Positions 39,162-48,699 of a DNA stretch of 57,475 nucleotides are shown piece by piece. The notes below the pieces were generated by a model. It had not been told where the DNA came from. It searched no databases and saw only the letters and a list, made by a program, of their open reading frames with translations. Both the position numbers and the translations under genes were made by a program. Position 1 is the stretch's first letter, and the number at the start of each line of letters is the position of its first letter. This stretch comes from Spirulina sp. CCY15215 (GTDB lineage Bacteria > Cyanobacteriota > Cyanobacteriia > Cyanobacteriales > Spirulinaceae): contig NZ_JACSWA010000352.1 in the NCBI RefSeq assembly GCF_016888125.1, positions 1 to 57,475 of the forward strand. The letters run 5' to 3'.

Positions 39162-39204
39162 CGATCGCATTACGCTACAATGATAGTATTGTGTTAAAAT
39201 TGAG
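39162..39204 (+). promoter_or_regulatory. duplicated 43-bp upstream cassette, copy 2
   Basis: The partner of 38488-38530 with four mismatches, placed 29 bases before the Uma2 start. It likely carries the promoter or operator of the Uma2 gene. Confidence 0.55.
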
Positions 39205-39233
39205 TCTATCTTCTCTAGAAAAATAGAGGTCTT

Positions 39234-39920
39234 ATGAGACAAGCGCTGGCATTACCTCAACACGATACTGAAGATTTGGGAATTAATGATTTACAAGGGA
39301 AGATTACTCAAAGAGTAGTTTTACCCAATGTAAGTTGGCAAACTTATCAGGCTTTGTTAGTTGATTTAGGAGACAGGAGATCGACTCGTTTAGCTTACGA
39401 TCGCGGTGTATTAGAAATTATTATGCCTTCAGATATTCATGAAATTAATAAACATCTTTTAGAAAGAATTATTATTGCGTTAACGGAAGAATTTAATATG
39501 CCTATTCGTGGAGTAGGTTCTGTAACTCTTAACCGTGAGGATTTACAGCGAGGTGCAGAACCAGATGCAGGGTTTTATATTCAAAATGCGTCTAAAGTTC
39601 GTGGAAAAAAGATAGATTCGGAAATCGATCCACCTCCCGATCTCATTATCGAAGTAGATATTAATAGTTCTTCAAGTCGTCGGTTTCAAATTTATCAAGA
39701 TTTGGGCATTTCTGAAATTTGGCGCTATACGAAAAAAGCATTTAAAATCTATCAACTCAAAGCGGAAAAATATGTCTCTTGCGATCGCTCTCTGACATTT
39801 CCAGATGTTCCCGCAACCCTGATCAAACAATGGTTAGATTTAGCAGAAACCGAGCAAGATGATAATACAATGGTGCGATCGCTTCGTCAGTGGGTGCGCG
39901 ATCGGAAAAATGAGCAATAA
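39234..39920 (+). CDS. Uma2 family (DUF820) endonuclease-like protein
   Basis: A 228-residue Uma2/DUF820 protein. Recognisable are VSWQTYQALLVDLGDRRSTRLAYDRGVLEIIMPSDIHE, the acidic E-P-D-A-G-F-Y near residue 100, the catalytic-type D-L-I-I-E-V-D near 135 and the I-S-E-I-W-R-Y-T-K segment near 160. The PD-(D/E)XK-like acidic residues appear intact. It shares a near-identical 43-bp upstream cassette with the antitoxin-like gene 38538-38969, suggesting common regulation or local duplication of control DNA. A second Uma2 in the window (26100-26663) is only distantly similar. Confidence 0.87.
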   Translation: MRQALALPQHDTEDLGINDLQGKITQRVVLPNVSWQTYQALLVDLGDRRSTRLAYDRGVLEIIMPSDIHEINKHLLERIIIALTEEFNMPIRGVGSVTLNREDLQRGAEPDAGFYIQNASKVRGKKIDSEIDPPPDLIIEVDINSSSSRRFQIYQDLGISEIWRYTKKAFKIYQLKAEKYVSCDRSLTFPDVPATLIKQWLDLAETEQDDNTMVRSLRQWVRDRKNEQ

Positions 39921-40145
39921 TAGGTTTTTCTTACAATTCCCATTGAATGCACATTCTCCAAAACTACTCCAGAGAAAAAGCTATAATGCTGAAATTCTCT
40001 GAATTTTCATTGCGATCGCCACATCCTCCCGTCGTTCCTGCTAAAATCGATCGATACTTCTGTACGTTGACACGCGATCGCTTTTCCATTCCTAATTCCC
40101 AAGAGAAAATTGGCGAGCGATCGCGACTAAATCGATAATTGATAA

Positions 40146-43100
40146 ATGGTTCATGTTAAGAGCGTCGAACTGTCTCATTTCAAGTCATTTGGGGGGACAA
40201 CGAACGTTCCATTACTAACAGGATTTACGGTAATTTCCGGCCCCAACGGGTCGGGAAAATCTAATATTCTTGATGCGCTATTATTTTGCTTGGGGTTAGC
40301 CAGTTCTAAAGGGATGCGAGCAGAACGTCTTCCCGATCTTGTCAATCACAATCATCTTAACCAAAAAGGGACTTCAGAAGTTAGCGTTTCTGTTACGTTT
40401 GATTTATCGGATTTAGAGGCAACAGGGAACAGGGAACAGGCAATAGTGGAAGAGGGAACAGAGGAGGATAACGAGTTCTTAGAAAATGGTACATCTCCCG
40501 CTCCCAAATCTCAACCCCAGACTCCAGATTGGAAAATAACGCGACGGTTGCGGGTGACGAAAGGGGGGAGTTACTCCTCAAACTATTTTATCAACGATGA
40601 ACCCTGTACGGCGGGGGATTTGCACGAACAATTGCGACGACTGCGGATCTACCCTGAAGGCTATAATATCGTGCTGCAAGGGGATGTTACCAGTATTATT
40701 AGCATGAATTCCAAAGAACGCCGACAAATTATTGATGAGTTGGCTGGAGTTGCGGAATTCGATCGCAAAATTGAACGGGTTAAATCAACATTAGAAGAAG
40801 TTAAGGAAAAAGAGGAACGCTGTCAGATTATTCAGCAGGAATTAACGCGATCGCTGGAAAAGTTGGCTGGCGATCGCATTAAAGCAGAGAAATACAAAAA
40901 ACTCAAGGCACAAATTCAAGAACAACAACAATGGGAAGCGATCGTTCTTTGGCGTTCTTTGCAGCAACAGGAACGAGAAGTACAAGATAAAATTATTGCA
41001 GAAGATGCAGAATTGGCCAAGTTAGCAGAGAAGTTAGAGAAACTTATTGCTAAGATTGCTGAAGCAACCAAAAACTTAAACGATCTCAATACACGGGTTA
41101 AAGAATTAGGGGAAGATGAGCAACTTTCTATCTCTTCTCAATTAGCCAGTCAAAAACTTAAACGCAGCCAACTCCAACAGCGTCAACAAGAGTTAAATTC
41201 GCTTTTGCAACAAGCTGAAGCAACAATTTCGCGCACGACTCAAGAAATCGAACAGTTTCGGAATGACTTCGATCGCCTCAGTCAAGAACAGTCGGTGTTG
41301 GAAAATGAAACAATGGAGCAATTACAGACAGAATGCGATCGCGATCGTAATAATTTAGCAGCATATAAAGATCAAGCCAATGAACTCGCTGCTGCGTCAG
41401 ATATTTGGGTTCAACAACAAGCCGCTTTAAGCAAGCATATTGGTTCTCTGCAAAAATTAATCGATCCTCAGCGTACAGAACAAGCACAATTACAAGAACG
41501 CCAAAATCAACTCGAACAAAAAATAGCAGAACAAACTCAACTGTTGCGATCGGTTGAAGAAGAACTTGCAACACAACATGAAAATTTCTCTAATTTTAAT
41601 GATACAGCTTTCGCAGCACAAATTCAAGCGATCGCGCAACAATTGGCTACGGCTGAAGAGGAACGAAATCTTGCTGAAGAAACGCGAAATAGATTATCAA
41701 ATGAACAGCGAGAGAAACAGCGACAATTAGATAAGTTAGAAGCCAAGGCTCAAGCACAGCAAGAAGTACAAGGAACGAATGCTACCCAAATTATCCTCAA
41801 AGCTGATATTCCTGGCGTGTGTGGTTTGGTGGCACAATTAGCGCAAGTCGAACAGCAGTATAAACTTGCTCTAGAAACAGCAGCCGGTGGAAGATTGGCA
41901 AATATTGTGGTTGAAGATGATACTGTTGCATCGATGGGCATTCAACTATTAAAACAGAAAAGAGGAGGAAGAGCTACATTTTTGCCTTTAAATAAAATGA
42001 GAAAGCCAAATATTCCCCAATCTTCGCCGTTAAATTATGCGAAAGGATTTATTGATTTTGCTTTTAAATTAATTGATTGCGATCCTAAATATAAGCCGAT
42101 TTTTGCCTATGTTTTCGGTACTACTGTTGTTTTTGCAACCTTAGAAGAGGCTCGTGCTAATCTAGGAAAGGCTCGTATTGTCACCTTAGAAGGGGAGTTA
42201 TTAGAAAGTAGTGGGGCAATGACTGGAGGAAGTATTAATGCGCGTTCTTCCCTCCATTTTGGCACCGCCGTTCCCGAAAAATCCCAAGAGATTAATACTC
42301 TTACAAATCGTTTAAATGAAATTGAAATTATTCTCGAAAAATGCGAGAAATTGTTATCAGATAAATCGGAAACTGTCAAGGAATTGAGCCAAAAGTTAAC
42401 TGAAACTCGGCAGCAGCAGCGAGAACAAAATCTCCGTCAAGAACAAGCAGAAAAAGAACGCGATCGCCTCTCGAAACAAAAGGAACAATTAACCGTACAA
42501 TTGACTCATAATTGCCAAGAGTCAGGTAATGCTAAAATTCGCCTGCAAGAATTAGCAAAAACTCTGCCAGAATTAGAACAGCAACTACAAGGAGAACAAG
42601 CTAAATTAGCAGAATTGGAAGAAAATCAAACTTCTAGCGAATGGCAAGAAATTCAAACTTTGATTAAAGACCAAGAAAAAGAACTACAGGCCAAAGAACA
42701 GGCATTTCGTCAAGCAGAAAATCAATTATTAGACCTTGAAAATCAATGTTTGCGCTTACAAGAAAAAGTAGAGCGATCGCGGGCAATGCTGACGGTAGAA
42801 CAAAAGAAGAAAATAGAAGCAGAACAACAACAAATCAAAATTACTCAAGACTTAACCAAAGTTGAAGAGAAAATTCAAGAAAGTGAAGGACTTTTGCAAC
42901 TGTTATCCAGCGAACTGATGGAAGCGAAACGCGATCGCGATCGCGCTGAAGAAACTCTCCGCAGTCTCCAAGATAGTCAACAAAAAACAATTTGGCAACA
43001 ACAGAAAATCCAAGATAGTCAACAAGAACGCCAGGCATCTTTAGCCAATTTACAACAACAGCGTCAAGAACAAGAATTAGAACTTCCCGATCCTCTTCCC

Positions 43101-43802
43101 GAAGTCTCCGATCTCGTTCCTTCAGAAGGAGAAAAACTGACCGCAGAAACCTACACAACTCACCTCGAACAACTCCAAAAAGAACTCCGCAATGCTCAAC
43201 GTCGTCTCGAAGCAATGGAACCCGTTAATATGTTGGCATTAGAGGAACACGAACGCACCAATGCACGCTTACAAGAACTGTCCGAAAAACTAACAACTTT
43301 AGAAGGGGAACGTACAGAACTATTACTGCGAATTGAAAACTTTACAACCCTTCGTTTCCGTGCCTTTCGAGAAGCCTTTGATGCAGTAAATGAGAACTTC
43401 CAAGGCATTTTTGCCAGTCTGTCTGAAGGTGATGGCTACTTGGGTTTAGATGACGAAGAAGACCCTTTTTCTGGGGGATTAAACCTCATCGCCCATCCCA
43501 AAGGAAAGCCCGTACAGCGTCTCAGTTCTATGTCTGGAGGAGAGAAGTCTTTAACCGCACTTAGCTTTATTTTTGCCCTGCAACGCTATCGCCCTTCTCC
43601 TTTTTATGCCTTCGATGAAGTGGATATGTTTTTAGATGGTGCAAATGTGGAAAGGTTAGCTAAAATGATTAAAAGACAAGCAGAACAAGCGCAGTTTATT
43701 GTTGTTAGTTTGCGTCGTCCCATGATCGAATCTGCACAACGGACTATTGGTGTCACCCAGGCGAGAGGGGCGCATACTCAAGTATTGGGGATTAAGTTGT
43801 AA
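40146..43802 (+). CDS. smc: chromosome segregation protein SMC
   Basis: A 1218-residue SMC ATPase that compacts and segregates DNA with ScpA/ScpB. It has the N-terminal head with Walker A G-P-N-G-S-G-K-S-N near residue 33, long coiled coils (about 190-540 and 690-1040) with many Gln/Glu, and a hinge around 545-690 (GVCGLVAQLAQVEQQYKLALETAAGG... SGAMTGGSI). The C-terminal head carries the signature L-S-S-M-S-G-G-E-K-S-L and Walker B F-Y-A-F-D-E-V-D-M-F-L. Residues ~92-115 (TGNREQAIVEEGTEEDNEF) are an insert in the head encoded partly by AACAGGG heptad repeats. The start is ATG 40146. Confidence 0.95.
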   Translation: MVHVKSVELSHFKSFGGTTNVPLLTGFTVISGPNGSGKSNILDALLFCLGLASSKGMRAERLPDLVNHNHLNQKGTSEVSVSVTFDLSDLEATGNREQAIVEEGTEEDNEFLENGTSPAPKSQPQTPDWKITRRLRVTKGGSYSSNYFINDEPCTAGDLHEQLRRLRIYPEGYNIVLQGDVTSIISMNSKERRQIIDELAGVAEFDRKIERVKSTLEEVKEKEERCQIIQQELTRSLEKLAGDRIKAEKYKKLKAQIQEQQQWEAIVLWRSLQQQEREVQDKIIAEDAELAKLAEKLEKLIAKIAEATKNLNDLNTRVKELGEDEQLSISSQLASQKLKRSQLQQRQQELNSLLQQAEATISRTTQEIEQFRNDFDRLSQEQSVLENETMEQLQTECDRDRNNLAAYKDQANELAAASDIWVQQQAALSKHIGSLQKLIDPQRTEQAQLQERQNQLEQKIAEQTQLLRSVEEELATQHENFSNFNDTAFAAQIQAIAQQLATAEEERNLAEETRNRLSNEQREKQRQLDKLEAKAQAQQEVQGTNATQIILKADIPGVCGLVAQLAQVEQQYKLALETAAGGRLANIVVEDDTVASMGIQLLKQKRGGRATFLPLNKMRKPNIPQSSPLNYAKGFIDFAFKLIDCDPKYKPIFAYVFGTTVVFATLEEARANLGKARIVTLEGELLESSGAMTGGSINARSSLHFGTAVPEKSQEINTLTNRLNEIEIILEKCEKLLSDKSETVKELSQKLTETRQQQREQNLRQEQAEKERDRLSKQKEQLTVQLTHNCQESGNAKIRLQELAKTLPELEQQLQGEQAKLAELEENQTSSEWQEIQTLIKDQEKELQAKEQAFRQAENQLLDLENQCLRLQEKVERSRAMLTVEQKKKIEAEQQQIKITQDLTKVEEKIQESEGLLQLLSSELMEAKRDRDRAEETLRSLQDSQQKTIWQQQKIQDSQQERQASLANLQQQRQEQELELPDPLPEVSDLVPSEGEKLTAETYTTHLEQLQKELRNAQRRLEAMEPVNMLALEEHERTNARLQELSEKLTTLEGERTELLLRIENFTTLRFRAFREAFDAVNENFQGIFASLSEGDGYLGLDDEEDPFSGGLNLIAHPKGKPVQRLSSMSGGEKSLTALSFIFALQRYRPSPFYAFDEVDMFLDGANVERLAKMIKRQAEQAQFIVVSLRRPMIESAQRTIGVTQARGAHTQVLGIKL
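40421..40448. repeat. AACAGGG heptad repeat inside smc
   Basis: AACAGGG, AACAGGG, AACAGGC, then AATAGTG in tandem, translated in frame in the SMC head domain. It is the same family as the AATAGGG array at 50175-50102+ (50175-50202). Confidence 0.8.
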
Positions 43803-43826
43803 AATTTAAAGAGAGAATTAAAGATC

Positions 43827-44156
43827 ATGAAAACCGTCAAAACTCCTCTAAGCGATAGCTGGCAAGAAGCATTAATTGAATCTTTACAAGATCCGCTTCG
43901 GGCTGCAAGCTATATTGAAGCCATCTTAGATTTAGAAGGAGAAGAACCCGATCCCAAATTGTTGCGGGCAAGTCTTCAAGATGTGATAGAATCCCGCAAG
44001 CGCACGAATTGCCTTTCAGAAGAAATCGAACGATATTATAAGACGTGCGATCGCCAGTTAGCAGATTCTGAAGGAAGGGAGATTTATGCTTTAATTGAAC
44101 TGCTCAACGCTTTAGGTTTCGTTTTGGAAATTAAGCCCAAAAAAACTACAACTTAG
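43827..44156 (+). CDS. HigA/HI1420-like antitoxin-type regulator, orphan
   Basis: A 109-residue protein. The central segment DPLRAASYIEAILDLEGEEPDPKLLRASLQDVIESR and the C-terminal E-I-Y-A-L-I-E-L-L-N-A-L-G-F-V-L-E-I match the general layout of the putative addiction-module antidote family (HI1420 type, helix-turn-helix). The helix-turn-helix middle is diverged (TNCLSEEIERYYKTCDRQLADSEG). The RelE-like toxin normally upstream is absent: smc ends 24 bases before. It may have been kept as a DNA-binding regulator. Confidence 0.6.
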   Translation: MKTVKTPLSDSWQEALIESLQDPLRAASYIEAILDLEGEEPDPKLLRASLQDVIESRKRTNCLSEEIERYYKTCDRQLADSEGREIYALIELLNALGFVLEIKPKKTTT

Positions 44157-44289
44157 ACTGTTCTAGTGAAGGCGATCGCCAGAATTTTCCTGTTATCGCC
44201 GATCGCATTTTCATAATTGCCGAGCTAAAATTCCCCAAATCCGGCATAATCTAGCATAATCTAAAGGTTAAAGATCGGGTAATCGAGAC

Positions 44290-45414
44290 ATGAAAAAAGT
44301 CGGTGTAATCGGAGGAGGACAACTCGCAGGGATGATGGCAAAAGAAGCCAAAAGCCGCGATATAGAACTGATTGTACAAACTCCCAACCCTGACGATCCT
44401 GCCGCGAGAATCACCGCAAATCCTGTTTTAAGCGCGATCGCAGACGTAAATGCAACTCAAAAACTAGCAGATTACTGCGACATCATCACCTTTGAAAACG
44501 AATTTGTCAACCTAGAAGCCCTCAAAGTCCTCGCAGAAAAAGGCACTTGCTTTCGCCCCAGTTTAGCGTCTTTAGAACCCTTATTAGACAAAGCCGATCA
44601 GCGCCGATATTTGCAGAAAATCGGTTTACCCATCCCTCGCTTTCAAGTCCTCGAAAAAGATGCCAAAATAAACTCAAAATATGGCTTTCCCGTTGTTCTC
44701 AAAGCAAGAAGACACGGCTACGATGGACGCGGCACTTTTATCCTCGCCAACAAAAACGCCCTAGAAGCCCTCTGGAATCGCCTAGAACGCCCCTCAATGC
44801 TCATTGAGGAGTTTATCCCTTTTAGCTGCGAACTCGCGGTAATGGCAGCGAGAGGGGTCAATGGAGAAGTTGTTGTTTATCCTGTGGTCGAAACTGAACA
44901 AGAAAATCAAGTTTGTCGCCGTGTTTTTGCCCCCGCTTCTGTTTCTGTGGAAGTCAACGCAGAGATACAGCGCATTGCAACTATACTCCTCGATCGCCTA
45001 CAAGTGGTCGGGATATTTGGGATCGAACTCTTTCTCACTCAAGAAAACCAAGTATTAGTTAACGAAATCGCCCCTCGCACTCATAATTCCGGTCATTTTA
45101 CCTTAGATGCCTGCGATATCTCTCAATTTGCCATGCAACTCGAAGCGGTGACGGGAATGCCGTTACATTCCCCCAAAATGCTTTGTAATAGTGCTGTAAT
45201 GGTTAATTTATTGGGCTTTGAAAATTCTCAATCCGATTATCAAAATAAGCGAGAACAATTAGCCAATATTCCTCATGCTTTCGTTCATTGGTACAGAAAA
45301 ACCGAATCTCGCATCGGTCGTAAATTGGGTCACGTTACAGTTTTATTAGGGGAAAAAAATAAAGAAAAAGGAAATGCGATCGCGCAAAAAATTGAGTCTA
45401 TCTGGTATGAGTAA
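44290..45414 (+). CDS. purK: N5-carboxyaminoimidazole ribonucleotide synthase
   Basis: An ATP-grasp enzyme of purine biosynthesis that carboxylates AIR with bicarbonate and ATP to N5-CAIR. The 374-residue length is typical. It opens KVGVIGGGQLAGMMAKEAK, has E-N-E-F-V-N near residue 62, the ATP-grasp segment V-V-L-K-A-R-R-H-G-Y-D-G-R-G near 137, E-E-F-I-P-F near 175, and the metal/substrate region V-N-E-I-A-P-R-T-H-N-S-G-H near 256. The start is ATG 44290. The partner purE is not in the window. Confidence 0.96.
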   Translation: MKKVGVIGGGQLAGMMAKEAKSRDIELIVQTPNPDDPAARITANPVLSAIADVNATQKLADYCDIITFENEFVNLEALKVLAEKGTCFRPSLASLEPLLDKADQRRYLQKIGLPIPRFQVLEKDAKINSKYGFPVVLKARRHGYDGRGTFILANKNALEALWNRLERPSMLIEEFIPFSCELAVMAARGVNGEVVVYPVVETEQENQVCRRVFAPASVSVEVNAEIQRIATILLDRLQVVGIFGIELFLTQENQVLVNEIAPRTHNSGHFTLDACDISQFAMQLEAVTGMPLHSPKMLCNSAVMVNLLGFENSQSDYQNKREQLANIPHAFVHWYRKTESRIGRKLGHVTVLLGEKNKEKGNAIAQKIESIWYE

Positions 45415-45427
45415 ACCGATCGCCTTA

Positions 45428-46066
45428 TCATTCATTAATATTAATAACTGTACCGACCAAACAAGTGCGATCGAGGTTCACTCCTTTTAAATTAGCACCC
45501 TCTAACTCGGCACAAAGTAAATTTGCTCCCGCCAAACTTGCCCCCGCCAAATTGGCTCCGCGCAAGTCTGCTTCTTCTAAATTTGCCTCGCTTAAATTTG
45601 CCCCTTGTAGGTCTGCTTGTGCCAAGTTTGCTCCTTTTAAATTGGCACTATTAAAGTTAACCCCGCGCAAATCTGCCCCGCGTAAATCTGCCCCTTGGAG
45701 ATTCACTCCCGTTAGATTAGAACCACTCAAAAAAGCACCAGAAAGGGACGCTTGGAAAAACTTTGCCCCCATCAAATTCGTTCCTCGTAAATTACTTCCC
45801 CGCAAGTCTGCATTGCTTAAATCTGCCTGCATCAAATTCGCCCCTAAAAAATTAGCGCGCAGATCCGCTTGATTGAGATTTGCCCCTAATAAATTAGCAC
45901 CATCCAAACGTCCCCCTTTGAGAGTCGCCCGAGAAAAATCTGCACCCACTAAATTCGCCCCCGCCAAATTAATATTATCAAGTTGGCAGTCCGAAAAATC
46001 TTCATCTTCCAAATTCATTCCCGAAAGTTGCTTGTTTTGTCCGGCGCGAATTGCTTCAATATTCAT
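45428..46066 (-). CDS. pentapeptide-repeat protein
   Basis: A 212-residue protein made almost entirely of tandem A(D/N)LxX pentapeptides from about residue 30 to 205, which fold into a right-handed quadrilateral beta helix. The short N-terminus MNIEAIRAGQNKQLSGMNLEDEDFSD leads straight into the repeats. There is no signal peptide, so it is cytosolic. Its start codon abuts the stop of the DICT-HD gene (46066/46067), so both are probably one transcript. The role is unknown; some members mimic DNA or act as scaffolds. Confidence 0.9.
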   Translation of the reverse strand: MNIEAIRAGQNKQLSGMNLEDEDFSDCQLDNINLAGANLVGADFSRATLKGGRLDGANLLGANLNQADLRANFLGANLMQADLSNADLRGSNLRGTNLMGAKFFQASLSGAFLSGSNLTGVNLQGADLRGADLRGVNFNSANLKGANLAQADLQGANLSEANLEEADLRGANLAGASLAGANLLCAELEGANLKGVNLDRTCLVGTVININE

Positions 46067-47443
46067 TTATTTTGGTGATGAGTTGTTTGTTATTGGTTGT
46101 TGTTGCCGATTTTCCGATTCATCCAGAAGCCAAATTCCTGTGGAAATTTTGGGCTGACTGGCTTGCAGTGTCATTCCTTGCTGCATTCCCATTGCTAATA
46201 GCCCTAAAGCCTCGACTAACTTGGGATCGAAGATTTGCCCCGCTTTTTCTTGACAGTTGCTTAAAGCGTCTCCTAGGGGGTTCTCGCGACCTTCTTCCCG
46301 ATACCGGACAATACAACACTGAAAATGCGCGATCGCGGCTAAAATTCGCGACTCTAAAGGAATACTATCATAGGATAATCCTTCCGGCTGTCCCGAGCCA
46401 TCCCAATGCTCGCTCTTATAAGTGATAATGCGGGCGATCGCATTCAATTGGGGCATGATTCGCAAAATTGAGGCTTTCGGTAATAGCCCCTGTTTTTGCA
46501 GCATTTCCTCTTGCGCTTTTGACTGAGGATCGCTCATTTGGGTTGCACCTTGTAGGGGGGTAAGGCGATGCAGCCATCCCGCCAAGCGCAAGCGTTTGAT
46601 CTGCCATGCTGGTAAGTCTAACAGTTGTCCCATTGCTTCGGCAATGGCAGCCACTTCCGCCGCCGCATTGGGGTTACTGGCATCTGTGCGATCGATCAGT
46701 TGCGCCATTCGCAGATATGCTTGCACTTCATTTGAGGTTAAATTATTATCTAGCGATCGCGATCTGGCTTCTCTGGTTGTCGAGTCCTGATGAATAGCGT
46801 GTAAATAATCAACAACTTTGGCGACGATCTCATTAAGGTCATCCCTCTGACAATGGCCGAATTCTGCGGTCATGGTTTCCACTCGATCGCTGAGGTGTTG
46901 TTGCAGATCGCGATCGTATTCGCCAATATGGGCGATGGTTAATGCCACGGCTTCTCGAACTAATTCCGGTTCAAAGGTCCAAAACCCATAAAATTTTCGT
47001 TCTAGATCGTTATCGGGTACTCCTGCTTCTCCATAGTCCGAGTCGGATAATTCTTGACAGAGGACCATCGCTGTGTAAGTGGGAGAGAGAATCATTAAAT
47101 GCCATTCTTGGGCTACGGGATCCCCAGGAGAGAGATCCACCAAAAAAAGATTCTCTTTTTGCGAGGTGGGATGATCTGCCCAATTGCTGTCAGGAGTAGC
47201 TAAAATCGCGATATCCGAGGCTTTTGCGGCAATTTCTCCATAGCGATCGGCTTCTTTCAAATACCATTTACCTCGCTGAAAAGCCGCGATCGCAATGGGT
47301 TTGCTCTCGGTTTCTAAGATAAAATCTTCGAGGGCATGACATAGCGCAATAAGGGTATTTTTATAATAAACTCCCAAATTGAGAGAACGATTAGCCTTTT
47401 TATGGGTTGTTGTGAGTTGTTGTAGGATTGAGCCTTGAAGCAT
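46067..47443 (-). CDS. DICT sensory domain protein with degenerate HD domain
   Basis: A 458-residue protein. Residues 1-~160 match the DICT domain, a presumed light/signal sensory module in cyanobacteria (FQRGKWYLKEADRYGEIAAKASDIAILATPDSNWADHPTSQKENLFLVDL...). A helical linker follows. The C-terminal ~170 residues look like an HD-GYP-type phosphodiesterase domain, with S-E-H-W-D-G-S-G-Q-P-E-G-L near residue 346. However, the metal-binding L-H-D-x-G-K is replaced by W-L-H-R-L-T-P near residue 283, so the catalytic Asp is missing. It may bind rather than hydrolyse a nucleotide. It is followed directly by the pentapeptide-repeat gene. Confidence 0.8.
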   Translation of the reverse strand: MLQGSILQQLTTTHKKANRSLNLGVYYKNTLIALCHALEDFILETESKPIAIAAFQRGKWYLKEADRYGEIAAKASDIAILATPDSNWADHPTSQKENLFLVDLSPGDPVAQEWHLMILSPTYTAMVLCQELSDSDYGEAGVPDNDLERKFYGFWTFEPELVREAVALTIAHIGEYDRDLQQHLSDRVETMTAEFGHCQRDDLNEIVAKVVDYLHAIHQDSTTREARSRSLDNNLTSNEVQAYLRMAQLIDRTDASNPNAAAEVAAIAEAMGQLLDLPAWQIKRLRLAGWLHRLTPLQGATQMSDPQSKAQEEMLQKQGLLPKASILRIMPQLNAIARIITYKSEHWDGSGQPEGLSYDSIPLESRILAAIAHFQCCIVRYREEGRENPLGDALSNCQEKAGQIFDPKLVEALGLLAMGMQQGMTLQASQPKISTGIWLLDESENRQQQPITNNSSPK

Positions 47444-47600
47444 TCTTTTTTCCGCGATCGATATAAGTGGAAGGTTTTGATCCTGAATTTATTATGAAAT
47501 TATTATAGGCTTTTTCTGGGCTGGAGCGACATTGACAAACGAGATCGGAGAAGAAGTCGCGATCGCTTCCCTATCGCTCATAAGCAAAATTCTAACCCTT

Positions 47601-47606
47601 TATAAT
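47601..47606 (+). promoter_or_regulatory. putative -10 element of cysK
   Basis: A perfect TATAAT about 110 bases before the cysK ATG. No convincing -35 is seen at 17 bases. The 275-base gap 47444-47718 otherwise holds only HIP1 sites. Confidence 0.35.
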
Positions 47607-47718
47607 CTTAGGATGGCGATCGCAAGTTTTGCAGAATTTTCGAGGGTATTTCCGATCGGTCGGGTCAAAATGCGATACTTGCAATTGTTCATGGAGATAC
47701 TAACTAAACATCAGAAAT

Positions 47719-48678
47719 ATGCAGGTTGCTAACAGTATTACAGAATTAATCGGTCGGACTCCTTTAGTCAGACTGAACGTTATTCCTCAATCAGAGGGGT
47801 GTGTTGCCCAAATTCTTGTTAAATTGGAGGGCATGAACCCCGCCGCTTCGGTGAAAGACCGCATTGGGGTACACATGATTAATAAAGCGGAACAAGAGGG
47901 ACTTATCAATGCCGCAGAAACGATATTAGTCGAACCTACTTCAGGGAATACGGGGATCGCCTTGGCTATGGCGGCGGCAGCGAAAGGTTATAAACTAATC
48001 TTGACGATGCCAGAAAGTATGAGTGTGGAACGTCGGGCGATGTTAGGGGCTTATGGGGCGCAGTTGGAACTAACTCCCGCAAAGACGGGGATGAAGGGGG
48101 CGATCGCCAGGGCGCAAGAGATTGCCGATAATACTCCTCATGCTTATATTTTACAGCAGTTTAACAATCCGGCTAATGCTGAAATTCATCGCCTGACCAC
48201 GGGTAAGGAAATTTGGGAAGATACCGACGGACAAGTGGATTTTCTCATCTCTGGGGTGGGAACTGGCGGTACAATTACGGGGGTTAGCGAGTTTATTAAG
48301 GGGAAAAAGCCTTCTTTTCGGGCGATCGCTGTCGAACCGGAAAACAGCGCTATTCTATCAGGAGGAGAACCCGGACCCCATAAAATTCAAGGCATCGGTG
48401 CGGGTTTTGTCCCGGAAGTGTTAAATGTTGATTTAATTGATGAGGTGGTCAAAGTCAAGGATGAGGATGCTTTCTCCTATGGTCGTCGTTTGGCGCGGGA
48501 AGAGGGGCTATTATCGGGGATTTCTACGGGGGCTATCCTTGCAGCCGCGATCGAGGTGGGTAAGCGTCCAGAGAATAAGGGAAAATTAATTGTCATGATT
48601 CAACCCAGTTTTGGGGAACGCTATCTCAGTACGCCTTTATTCCAAGTTCCCGAGGAGAAGGTTGCCGCGTTAGTTTAA
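47719..48678 (+). CDS. cysK: cysteine synthase A (O-acetylserine sulfhydrylase)
   Basis: A PLP-dependent enzyme that makes L-cysteine from O-acetylserine and sulfide. The 319-residue length is typical. The PLP lysine is Lys46 in N-P-A-A-S-V-K-D-R; the substrate loop is E-P-T-S-G-N-T-G-I near residue 74, and the phosphate-binding glycine loop is G-V-G-T-G-G-T near 180. The C-terminus is complete. ATG 47719 follows a short spacer without an obvious Shine-Dalgarno. No serine acetyltransferase gene is nearby. Confidence 0.95.
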   Translation: MQVANSITELIGRTPLVRLNVIPQSEGCVAQILVKLEGMNPAASVKDRIGVHMINKAEQEGLINAAETILVEPTSGNTGIALAMAAAAKGYKLILTMPESMSVERRAMLGAYGAQLELTPAKTGMKGAIARAQEIADNTPHAYILQQFNNPANAEIHRLTTGKEIWEDTDGQVDFLISGVGTGGTITGVSEFIKGKKPSFRAIAVEPENSAILSGGEPGPHKIQGIGAGFVPEVLNVDLIDEVVKVKDEDAFSYGRRLAREEGLLSGISTGAILAAAIEVGKRPENKGKLIVMIQPSFGERYLSTPLFQVPEEKVAALV

Positions 48679-48699
48679 GTTAGGATTGACCTATTAACA

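Noticed and set aside
39947-40138. 63-codon open frame between Uma2 and smc
   Set aside because: It is largely HIP1-containing intergenic sequence with no clear start signal or domain, and the likely smc upstream region lies here.
45465-46157. Long plus-strand frames opposite the pentapeptide-repeat gene
   Set aside because: These are antisense shadows produced by the repetitive codons of the pentapeptide repeats; the A(D/N)LxX pattern is clear on the minus strand.
47532-47732. 66-codon open frame before cysK
   Set aside because: It overlaps the cysK start and a TATAAT element, with no ribosome-binding site or recognisable features.
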